Shown piece by piece: positions 1 through 5,390 of a stretch of 7,048 nucleotides of DNA; positions within the stretch are counted from its first letter, which is position 1; each line of letters opens with the position of its first letter. The notes beneath the pieces were generated by a model. The model saw only the letters and a list, made by a program, of their open reading frames with translations. It did not search any database and was not told the origin of the DNA. The stretch comes from Phycisphaerae bacterium. GTDB lineage: Bacteria; Planctomycetota; Phycisphaerae; Sedimentisphaerales; Anaerohalosphaeraceae. Both the position numbers and the translations under genes were made by a program. The DNA is taken from positions 1-7,048 of the forward strand of contig PXAQ01000169.1 of the NCBI GenBank assembly GCA_003567095.1, in the 5' to 3' direction.

Positions 1-350
1 CCCGTAACATCGAATTCGGCGGTTCGCTGACGATTCTGGCCACCGCGCTGGTCGATACCGGCTCGAAGATGGACGAAGTGATTTTTGAAGAGTTCAAGGC
101 CACCGGCAATATGGAACTCCACCTGGACCGCAGGCTGGTGGAGCGGCGCATCTTTCCGTCGATTGATATCAGCCGCAGCGGCACGCGCCGTGAAGAACTG
201 TTGCTGGATCCGAAGGAACTGGAACTGGCCTATCGACTGCGCAAGGTGCTCAGCGAGATGAATATTATCGAAGCGGTCGAGCTGCTCAAAAACCGCCTGT
301 CCAAGACTCGCTCCAACGCCGAGTTCCTAATGACGCTGAAGCTGGATTAA
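1..350 (+). CDS. rho: Transcription termination factor Rho, C-terminal part (5' end outside window)
   Basis: The frame enters at base 3 and ends with TAA at 348-350, giving 115 residues of the C-terminal RecA-type ATPase domain. The segments [35 protein letters not shown] and [10 protein letters not shown] closely match the end of E. coli Rho. DTGSK is the R-loop that contacts RNA inside the hexamer ring. Rho is a ring-shaped RNA-dependent ATPase that loads on nascent RNA in the cytoplasm and releases RNA polymerase. The N-terminal RNA-binding domain and the Walker motifs lie upstream and cannot be judged. The closing residues ([12 protein letters not shown]) correspond to the normal C-terminus, so the 3' end is intact. 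Two hairpin terminators follow directly, which indicates that the rho transcript ends here and valS is a separate unit. The assignment is very secure. Confidence 0.97.
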   Translation, partial: RNIEFGGSLTILATALVDTGSKMDEVIFEEFKATGNMELHLDRRLVERRIFPSIDISRSGTRREELLLDPKELELAYRLRKVLSEMNIIEAVELLKNRLSKTRSNAEFLMTLKLD

Positions 351-365
351 CCAGGACGACGGCTA

Positions 366-391
366 AAGCCCACCCTGCGGGGTGGGTTTGT
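366..391 (+). terminator. Intrinsic terminator after rho (first of two)
   Basis: A 10-bp stem (366-375 with 380-389, one G:U pair) closes a 4-base loop, TGCG. The right arm ends in TTT followed by GT, so the U-tract is short. It starts 16 bases after the rho stop codon. The hairpin is strong but the poor U-tract may make it leaky, which could explain the second hairpin downstream. Confidence 0.7.
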
Positions 392-410
392 CCGGTTTTG
401 AGCATCGGAC

Positions 411-438
411 TTTACATTACGGCTGATGTGTTTACAAT
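411..438 (+). promoter_or_regulatory. Possible sigma-70 promoter for valS
   Basis: TTTACA (411-416) and TACAAT (433-438) each match the consensus at five of six positions and are separated by 16 bases. Transcription would start near 445, about 95 bases before the likely valS start. The difficulty is that the predicted start lies inside the left arm of the strong hairpin at 441-471, so the transcript would begin with a terminator-like structure. Either this is a chance match in an AT-rich spacer, or the hairpin acts as a leader element. Confidence 0.35.
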
Positions 439-440
439 AC

Positions 441-475
441 AAGTCCCGGCGGGGTTTTCCGGCCGGGGCTTTTTT
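441..475 (+). terminator. Strong intrinsic terminator between rho and valS (second of two)
   Basis: A 10-bp stem (441-450 with 462-471, one G:U pair) made mostly of G:C is followed at once by a T-run (470-475). It is the textbook shape of a Rho-independent terminator and the better of the two hairpins after rho. It lies about 65 bases before the valS start, so valS must be expressed from a promoter at or beyond this point, or through read-through. Confidence 0.8.
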
Positions 476-540
476 ATTGGTGCAGTCGTGTAATAGACTG
501 AATGTTAATCGTGTTTTACGAAATTATTTTGGGATTGATG

Positions 541-3500
541 ATGCAGGAGATGGCGAAAGTTTATGAGCCTGGACAGGTCGAGGCGTTGGCTGAGCGAATC
601 TGGCAGGAGGGTCGGTATGGTTGTGCCGATGCGACGGGGGGGGGGCAAAAGGACAGCTTTACGATTGTGATTCCGCCGCCGAATGTCACCGCGGCGCTGC
701 ATTTGGGCCATGCGCTGAACAATACGCTGCAGGATATCCTGATCCGGATGCGGCGGATGCAGGGGTTCAATACGCTGTGGATGCCGGGCACGGATCATGC
801 GGGCATCGCCACGCAGACGGTGGTGGACAAACGGCTCAAGGCCGAGGGCAAGCCGTCGCTGGTGGATTATAAGCAATTGGAACGGGAGGGAGAGCGGGGG
901 CGCTCGCAGTTTCTTGAAAAAGTCCAATCGTGGAAGGACGAGTACGAAGCGCGAATTCTGGGACAGCTCAAGAAGATGGGCTGCTCGTGCGACTGGGACC
1001 GAACGCGGTTCACGATGGATGAGGTCTGTGCCAAGGCGGTGCGGACGAATTTCTTTAATCTTTTCAAGGATGACCTGATCTATCGCGGCAAGCGCCTGGT
1101 CAACTGGGACCCGGCCACGCAGACGGTGCTGGCCGATGACGAGGTCGAACACCAGAACGTGCAGGGGTTCTTCTGGTATTTGAAGTATCCGTTGGAGGCG
1201 CCGGTGGAATGTAGCACGGGCGTCCCGCCCGTGAGTAATAACAGCACGGGCAAGATGCCCGTGATACGAGAGCACACAGGCGTTGCTCCCGTGGAAGCTG
1301 CTGTCCATAAACGCGAAGGCGCCCGCCTGCCGCATTGGACAAAGGAAGGTGCGATCTATGCGGTATCGTTTAGATTAGCAGACTCTGTACCTGCACATAT
1401 ACTCGAAGGATGGAGATTAGAGCGTCAGAGCATTTTGCAGCGAGCTGAGGATCAAAAACGTGAACTGACTGACTTTGAACGAAAAGAGCTTGAACGACTT
1501 TACAGTGAGCGAATTGAATCCTATCTTGATGCGGGCCGCGGCGAGTGTGTGTTGCACGACCGACGAGCGGCCGAAATCGCAACCAAAGCCCTCAATCATT
1601 TCGATGGACAAAGATATGATTTAATTGCATGGGCTGTTATGCCGAATCATATCCATGTAATCGTCAAGCCGTGTGAGGGGAACGAATTGTCCGAGATCCT
1701 GCATTCATGGAAGTCTTTTACGGCGAAGGAAATCAATAAAGCAATTGGCCGTGAGGGTAAATTGTGGATGCCGGAATATTACGACCACTTGATTCGTGAT
1801 GAAGAGGATTTGTGGAATCAAATTACATATGTTTTGAAAAATCCTTCGAAAGCCGATCTCCGGGATTGGCCTTGGGTCGGCGGCGGTACGACCTTCCAGG
1901 CCGTAAATGAAGCGGCTGATTTAACTCACGGGCAAGATGCCCGTGATACGAACACGGGCAAGATGCCCGTGATACGGATTGAGCATGTAACGGTAGCGAC
2001 GACGCGGCCGGAGACGATGCTCGGCGATACGGCTGTGGCGATCAATCCCAACGATCCGCGGGCCAAATACCTGGTCGGCAAGATGGTGCGGCTGCCGATT
2101 GTCGGTCGGCTGATACCGATTGTCGCCGATGAGCACGTTGTGCTGCCCGATCCGGACAGCGCCGATGAGAAGGCCCGGTTCTCGACCGGCTTCTTGAAGG
2201 TCACCCCGGCACACGATCCGAATGACTGGGAGATCGGCCAGCGGCATAACCTCGACGTGATAAACGTGATGGCCCCGGACGGAACGATCAGCGACAGGCA
2301 CGGCTGGCAGGATGTCGGCGAGGATGCACAGTTTCTGTTGGGGATGGATCGTTTTGAGGCGCGGGAGGCGATTGTCGAGTGGTTTCGGCAGGAAAAACTG
2401 CTCGAGCAGGTGCGGGACTATGCCCATGAGGTCGGCCACAGCTATCGCAGCCATGTGCCGATTGAGCCGTATCTGTCGGACCAGTGGTATGTGGCGGTCA
2501 AAAAGCCGATTGACAATGTCAAATGTCAAATGTCAAATGTCAAATGTCAGACCCATACGCTTGACGGGGTTGTCTATCTCAAAGATACGGATGTGCCGGT
2601 TAATTCGCTGGCCGGGCTGGCGCTGGTGCCATTGCTGGAAGGGCGGCTGAAATTTCATCCCGAACGGTACAGCAAGACCTATCAGACCTGGCTGGAGAAC
2701 CTGCGCGACTGGCCGATTAGCCGACAACTTTGGTGGGGGCATCAGATTCCGGTCTGGAAAAGCCAGATACTTGCTGGCTTCTTAGAACCAGAAGGAGATT
2801 TTAACTCTTTTCTACAAACGTTAGATGATTGGGCAAAGCAAGGCAGGATCGCTGTTAAAGGTCGTCCCCGCATTGGCTTTGGCCATCGAGATATAGAAGA
2901 AGAATATCCTGCTTGGTTCATTTGCGTTTATCAACCTGATGATACTGAGGTTGTTACTGCTATAGAATCACGAGGTTTTACTCGTGACGACGATGTGCTG
3001 GATACATGGTTTTCCTCGGCGTTGTGGCCGTTCAGTACGCTGGGGTGGCCGGACGCGACGGATGAGTTAAAGACGTTTTATCCGACGGATGTTCTGTGTA
3101 CGGCGCGGGAGATTATTACGCTGTGGGTGTCGCGGATGGTGATGATGGGCCAGTACTGCCTCGGCGATATCCCGTTTTCGGATGTGTATATCCATGCGAT
3201 GATCCAGGACGGCCAGGGGCGCAAGATGAGCAAGAGCCTGGGCAACGGCATCGACCCATTGGTGGCCATTGACAGCCACGGCGCCGACGCGATGCGCTTT
3301 ACGCTGGCCAGTATGACCACCGACACGCAGGATGTGCGGATGCCGGTGGCGCCGCTGACGCTGCCGGATGGGCGGACGGTCAACACGTCGCCGAAATTTG
3401 ATGTGGGCCGCAGCTTCTGTAACAAGCTCTGGAACGCCTCGCGGTTTGCGATGATGAACCTGGCGGGTAACGACCCGGCGGCCTTTGACGCGAATAATAT

Positions 3501-4359
3501 GGACATCACCGATCGGTGGATTCTCTCGCGGCTGGGCCGAACGATACGGGCGGTGACCGAGGCCATTGACGGCTATAAATTCAACGAGCCGATCAACGAG
3601 CTGTATCGGTTTTTCTGGAACGATTTTTGTGACTGGTACCTGGAATGGTCCAAGCCGCGGATGCAGGATGCGGCTCAGAAGCCGATTGCTCAGAATGTGC
3701 TGGCGTTTGTGCTGGATCAGGTGTTGCGGCTGCTGCATCCGTTTATGCCGTTTATCACCGAGGGGATTTATCAGAACTTAAATGCCGTTGTGCCGCGGCG
3801 AGGCCTGAATGGGATAGCCCAGCCGGCGGTGGGCGAGGCGTTGATGATCGCGCCCTGGCCCGAGCGTTTGGACGAGCCTATCGACGAGGCGTGTGAAAGA
3901 GAAATTGATTTGATACAACATGTCATTCGTTCGATTCGCGATGTGCGCAGCCAGTACACGATCGCGCCGTCCCGGCTGCTGACGGTCTCGGCGGCTGCAC
4001 CGGAGGCGGTATGTGCTATGCTGGCCGAGCATTCAGAGCTGATCAGCCAGCTTGCCGGCGCCGAGGCGCTGCACATTGCCCCAGGCCTTGAAAAGCCGGC
4101 CAACGCCGCGGCGGCGATTGTTGAGGATGTGCAGATTTATGTCCATGATGTCATCGATCCCGAGGCCGAGCGGCAGCGCCTGCAAAAGCAGAAAGACTTT
4201 ATCGAAAAGGGCTTGCGGCCGCTGCAGGCCAAACTTAATAATGAGAACTTTGTTAGTCGGGCCAAGCCGGAGGTGGTCGCCCAGTCGCGGCAAAAACTCA
4301 AAGAATTGACCGACCAGCTTGAAGCCGTCGAAAAACATCTGGCCGAATTGAAACCGTAA
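541..4359 (+). CDS. valS: Valyl-tRNA synthetase interrupted in frame by a REP-associated tyrosine transposase
   Basis: ValRS is a class I synthetase that charges tRNA-Val with valine in the cytoplasm and edits mischarged threonine. Start: ATG 541 has GGGA at 531-534 with a 6-base spacer. ATG 550 (MAKVYEPGQVEALAERIW) and ATG 502 are alternatives. Numbering from 541, visible parts are PPPNVTAALHLGH with the HIGH-type signature at 54-57, the editing-domain motif TTRPE at 487-491 and TPAHDPND at 555-562, LDTWFSSALWPFSTLGW after 816, KMSKS at 895-899, the anticodon-binding domain from about 988, and a C-terminal coiled-coil arm from about 1206 to 1272. Family members are usually 880-960 residues; this one has 1272. 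Residues 224-479 are a foreign RAYT transposase flanked by REP-like palindromes, placed at the entry to the editing domain, where E. coli ValRS has a short variable loop. Removing them leaves about 1016. Smaller oddities are a G10 tract, a 7-bp tandem repeat (residues 658-670) and a long AT-rich connector (740-815). Identity as ValRS is certain; whether the chimera is active is not known. Confidence 0.95.
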   Translation: MQEMAKVYEPGQVEALAERIWQEGRYGCADATGGGQKDSFTIVIPPPNVTAALHLGHALNNTLQDILIRMRRMQGFNTLWMPGTDHAGIATQTVVDKRLKAEGKPSLVDYKQLEREGERGRSQFLEKVQSWKDEYEARILGQLKKMGCSCDWDRTRFTMDEVCAKAVRTNFFNLFKDDLIYRGKRLVNWDPATQTVLADDEVEHQNVQGFFWYLKYPLEAPVECSTGVPPVSNNSTGKMPVIREHTGVAPVEAAVHKREGARLPHWTKEGAIYAVSFRLADSVPAHILEGWRLERQSILQRAEDQKRELTDFERKELERLYSERIESYLDAGRGECVLHDRRAAEIATKALNHFDGQRYDLIAWAVMPNHIHVIVKPCEGNELSEILHSWKSFTAKEINKAIGREGKLWMPEYYDHLIRDEEDLWNQITYVLKNPSKADLRDWPWVGGGTTFQAVNEAADLTHGQDARDTNTGKMPVIRIEHVTVATTRPETMLGDTAVAINPNDPRAKYLVGKMVRLPIVGRLIPIVADEHVVLPDPDSADEKARFSTGFLKVTPAHDPNDWEIGQRHNLDVINVMAPDGTISDRHGWQDVGEDAQFLLGMDRFEAREAIVEWFRQEKLLEQVRDYAHEVGHSYRSHVPIEPYLSDQWYVAVKKPIDNVKCQMSNVKCQTHTLDGVVYLKDTDVPVNSLAGLALVPLLEGRLKFHPERYSKTYQTWLENLRDWPISRQLWWGHQIPVWKSQILAGFLEPEGDFNSFLQTLDDWAKQGRIAVKGRPRIGFGHRDIEEEYPAWFICVYQPDDTEVVTAIESRGFTRDDDVLDTWFSSALWPFSTLGWPDATDELKTFYPTDVLCTAREIITLWVSRMVMMGQYCLGDIPFSDVYIHAMIQDGQGRKMSKSLGNGIDPLVAIDSHGADAMRFTLASMTTDTQDVRMPVAPLTLPDGRTVNTSPKFDVGRSFCNKLWNASRFAMMNLAGNDPAAFDANNMDITDRWILSRLGRTIRAVTEAIDGYKFNEPINELYRFFWNDFCDWYLEWSKPRMQDAAQKPIAQNVLAFVLDQVLRLLHPFMPFITEGIYQNLNAVVPRRGLNGIAQPAVGEALMIAPWPERLDEPIDEACEREIDLIQHVIRSIRDVRSQYTIAPSRLLTVSAAAPEAVCAMLAEHSELISQLAGAEALHIAPGLEKPANAAAAIVEDVQIYVHDVIDPEAERQRLQKQKDFIEKGLRPLQAKLNNENFVSRAKPEVVAQSRQKLKELTDQLEAVEKHLAELKP
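636..645 (+). repeat. Homopolymer of ten G in the valS coding region
   Basis: Ten consecutive G bases encode the end of ACG and three glycine codons, about 32 codons into valS and just before the first catalytic motif. The frame is open across it. Tracts of this length are prone to slippage in replication and to miscounting in sequencing. Confidence 0.95.
1214..1294 (+). repeat. Left cluster of REP-like palindromes flanking the RAYT
   Basis: Three units are visible. The first is cacgggcg-tcc-cgcccgtg at 1215-1233, a perfect 8-bp stem with a 3-base loop. The second is cacgggca-aga-tgcccgtg at 1245-1263, also a perfect 8-bp stem, followed by atacg. The third, at about 1272-1294, is a decayed relative (cacacaggcgttgctcccgtg). 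They are translated as TGVPPV, TGKMPVI and TGVAPV. Confidence 0.9.
1927..1976 (+). repeat. Right cluster of REP-like palindromes flanking the RAYT
   Basis: Two identical 24-base units at 1927-1950 and 1953-1976 each contain cacgggca-aga-tgcccgtg followed by atacg. They are identical to the second unit of the left cluster (1245-1268), so three exact copies surround the transposase. The two copies are read in different frames, as HGQDARDT and TGKMPVI, because they are spaced 26 bases apart. Confidence 0.93.
2514..2548 (+). repeat. Tandem array of a 7-bp unit (aaatgtc) inside valS
   Basis: Four perfect copies of aaatgtc (2521-2548) follow one copy with a single mismatch (caatgtc, 2514-2520). 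Three units make 21 bases, so the array encodes a 7-residue pattern, NVKCQMS. It falls in the variable stretch between DQWYVAVKKPI and RLKFHPERY, where ValRS proteins differ in length. The gain or loss of one unit would shift the frame. Confidence 0.95.
2751..2789 (+). repeat. Imperfect palindrome at the left edge of an AT-rich segment of valS
   Basis: A perfect 7-bp inverted repeat, aagccag (2760-2766) and ctggctt (2774-2780), has a 7-base loop. It extends outwards with mismatches to 16-base arms. It begins directly after the conserved WWGHQIPVW coding sequence, where codon use changes. Confidence 0.55.
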
Positions 4360-4363
4360 ATTT

Positions 4364-4439
4364 AACCATGAAGTGCATGACGATCATGAAGAATCAAATG
4401 ATAAAAAAAGACTTCGTGTGCTTCATGTTCTTCATGGTT
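4364..4439. repeat. Imperfect inverted repeat between valS and the nuclease gene
   Basis: Arms of about 28 bases (4364-4391 and 4412-4439) are related as an inverted repeat. The outer 10 bases (aaccatgaag and cttcatggtt) pair perfectly and the inner parts pair with mismatches. The centre is A-rich (4392-4411). It begins five bases after the valS stop. No T-run follows the right arm, so it is not a classical terminator. It resembles a small dispersed palindromic element or a degenerate array of a cttcatg-type unit; function unknown. Confidence 0.75.
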
Positions 4440-4470
4440 TCTATTCTTCGATACAGCGGAAAGGGAATCT

Positions 4471-4866
4471 ATGGATATTGAAGTCGAACTGGCGCAGATT
4501 ATTATCAACGAGGAAGTCGATCAGCAGATTATTGTGCTGCGGGAGGTGGACGGGCAGCGCAGTTTTCCGATTGTGATCGGGATGCCGGAGATTCTTGCCA
4601 TTGATCGCCGTCTCAAGGGCGTGATGCTGCCGCGGCCGCTGACGCACGATTTGCTCGAGCAGGTCATTGAACAAATGGGCGGACACATTGCCAAAATTGT
4701 CATCAATGATCTGCGCGAACACACCTTTTTTGCGATGGTCCATGTGCAGCGGGGCGAGCAGGTAATCACGATTGACAGCCGCCCGTCGGATGCGATTGCC
4801 CTGGCTGCGGGGCTCAGGACGCCGCTTTATGTGGCCGAGCAGGTGTTTGATCAGTTGGGCTTGTAA
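4471..4866 (+). CDS. Bifunctional nuclease family protein (DUF151/BFN domain)
   Basis: The 131-residue protein is a single BFN (DUF151) domain over nearly its whole length. Supporting segments are FPIVIGMPEILAI (32-44), the stretch RPLTHDLLEQVIEQMGG (55-71), and the family hallmark SRPSDAIALA (103-112) followed by a hydrophobic tail. The family is named after a plant protein reported to have both DNase and RNase activity; the bacterial role is poorly defined, so nuclease activity here is inferred from the family only. No signal peptide or membrane segment is seen, so it is probably cytoplasmic. Start ATG 4471 has AAGGGA at 4461-4466 with a 4-base spacer. It lies 111 bases after valS across an inverted repeat and may be co-transcribed with it. 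Its last 53 bases overlap the end of lspA on the other strand. Confidence 0.88.
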   Translation: MDIEVELAQIIINEEVDQQIIVLREVDGQRSFPIVIGMPEILAIDRRLKGVMLPRPLTHDLLEQVIEQMGGHIAKIVINDLREHTFFAMVHVQRGEQVITIDSRPSDAIALAAGLRTPLYVAEQVFDQLGL

Positions 4867-5374
4867 GGTTGGCCAACACCAGCAGAGCGACACCGATGCA
4901 CAGCAGCGAGTCGGCTACGTTGAACGTCGGCCAGTGATAGCTGCCGATGGATACATCGATAAAATCCCGCACGCGTCCGTCGTTAAACAAGCGGTCGTAC
5001 AGGTTGCCCAGAATGCCGGCGTTCAGGCAGGCCACGGCCGCAAGCATCAGGCGGGGTTTGAGCCGGCCGAGCACAAAAAGTATATGGATCACCCCCAGCG
5101 CGACGATTGAAATCGCGATAAAAAGCCATGTCATCCCTTCAAACAGACTGAATGCTGCACCGGGATTTTCAGCCTTTATAAATCGCAGGAATCCGTCAAT
5201 GAAGGTGTACTGCCGGGTTGGCAGCTCTTCCAGCCAGCGAAAGACGGCGTACTTGGACCACACATCACCGACCGCGCCGACAAGTGTGATGGACAGGAAG
5301 ATCACAGCGTCGCCCGCATTGAGTCGATGGCCAGGCGGTTGTCGGTTGGTTTTTGGGGGCGACGAGGTGGTCAT
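4814..5374 (-). CDS. lspA: Lipoprotein signal peptidase (signal peptidase II)
   Basis: LspA is an inner-membrane aspartyl protease that removes the signal peptide from prolipoproteins after the cysteine has been lipidated. The 186-residue product has the four expected membrane segments (about 22-45, 81-103, 108-126, 154-171). Conserved features are GDVWSK (36-41), NPGAAFS (70-76), GNLYDR with catalytic Asp127 and FNVADS with catalytic Asp155. The start ATG at 5372-5374 has no clear Shine-Dalgarno sequence (the preceding bases are C-rich). It lies 16 bases after the stop of the TPR lipoprotein gene, so translational coupling in a two-gene operon is likely. The hydrophilic tail of about 18 residues (from TSPTDQ) lies beyond the catalytic core and is encoded opposite the 3' end of the nuclease gene. 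Length is slightly above the usual 160-170 because of the polar N- and C-terminal extensions. Confidence 0.95.
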   Translation of the reverse strand: MTTSSPPKTNRQPPGHRLNAGDAVIFLSITLVGAVGDVWSKYAVFRWLEELPTRQYTFIDGFLRFIKAENPGAAFSLFEGMTWLFIAISIVALGVIHILFVLGRLKPRLMLAAVACLNAGILGNLYDRLFNDGRVRDFIDVSIGSYHWPTFNVADSLLCIGVALLVLANLTSPTDQTPARPHKAAS

Positions 5375-5390
5375 AGCGGCAGGGGGGCGA

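Larger units (their letters stand above)
1210..1977 (+). mobile_element. REP-associated tyrosine transposase (RAYT, IS200-like) unit inserted in frame inside valS
   Basis: The block of 768 bases (256 codons) has no counterpart in ordinary ValRS. Its core, from about 1309 to 1890, reads as a Y1/HUH transposase: ARLPHWTKEGAIYAVSFRLAD at the N-terminus, WAVMPNHIHVIV with the metal-binding HUH pair (HIH at 1648-1656), LHSWKSFTAKEIN, then YYDHLIRDEEDLW and TYVLKNPSKADLRDWPW. The tyrosine at 1828-1830 aligns with Tyr115 of the E. coli RAYT, the DNA-cleaving nucleophile. RAYTs nick single-stranded REP hairpins and are thought to spread them. REP-like palindromes flank the core on both sides, as expected for a REP-RAYT unit. 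There is no stop and no frameshift with respect to valS. No in-frame ATG precedes the HUH motif, so translation is either as part of ValRS or from a GTG such as 1261 or 1291. Base composition is visibly AT-richer than the valS flanks. The exact ends are uncertain by several bases, and no target duplication was seen, in keeping with the family. Confidence 0.9.

Noticed and set aside
476..540. Valine T-box riboswitch before valS
   Set aside because: The leader is short and I find no specifier loop, no conserved T-box bulge sequence and no alternative antiterminator.
505..1335. Long minus-strand open frame opposite the valS 5' part
   Set aside because: It is the shadow of GC-rich valS codons; its product is rich in Arg, His and Pro, lacks any recognisable domain and runs across the REP palindromes.
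1215..1976. CRISPR array suggested by repeated 24-base units
   Set aside because: There are only three exact copies, two are almost adjacent and one is some 660 bases away, with a transposase between; REP-like palindromes explain them.
1210..1977. Intein inside ValRS
   Set aside because: No splice-junction Cys/Ser...His-Asn pattern or Hint-domain blocks are visible; the insert is recognisable as a Y1/HUH transposase instead.
1921..2529. Minus-strand frame of 202 codons opposite the valS editing domain
   Set aside because: It has no family resemblance or ribosome site, and the plus-strand frame here is unmistakably ValRS.
3067..3738. Minus-strand frame of 223 codons opposite the valS catalytic region
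   Set aside because: Composition (Arg/His/Pro) is typical of antisense of GC-rich coding DNA, and it covers the KMSKS region of ValRS.
4360..4470. Short open frames and a possible small gene in the valS-nuclease gap
   Set aside because: The frames arise from the cttcatg-type inverted repeat, and none has a plausible ribosome site and product.
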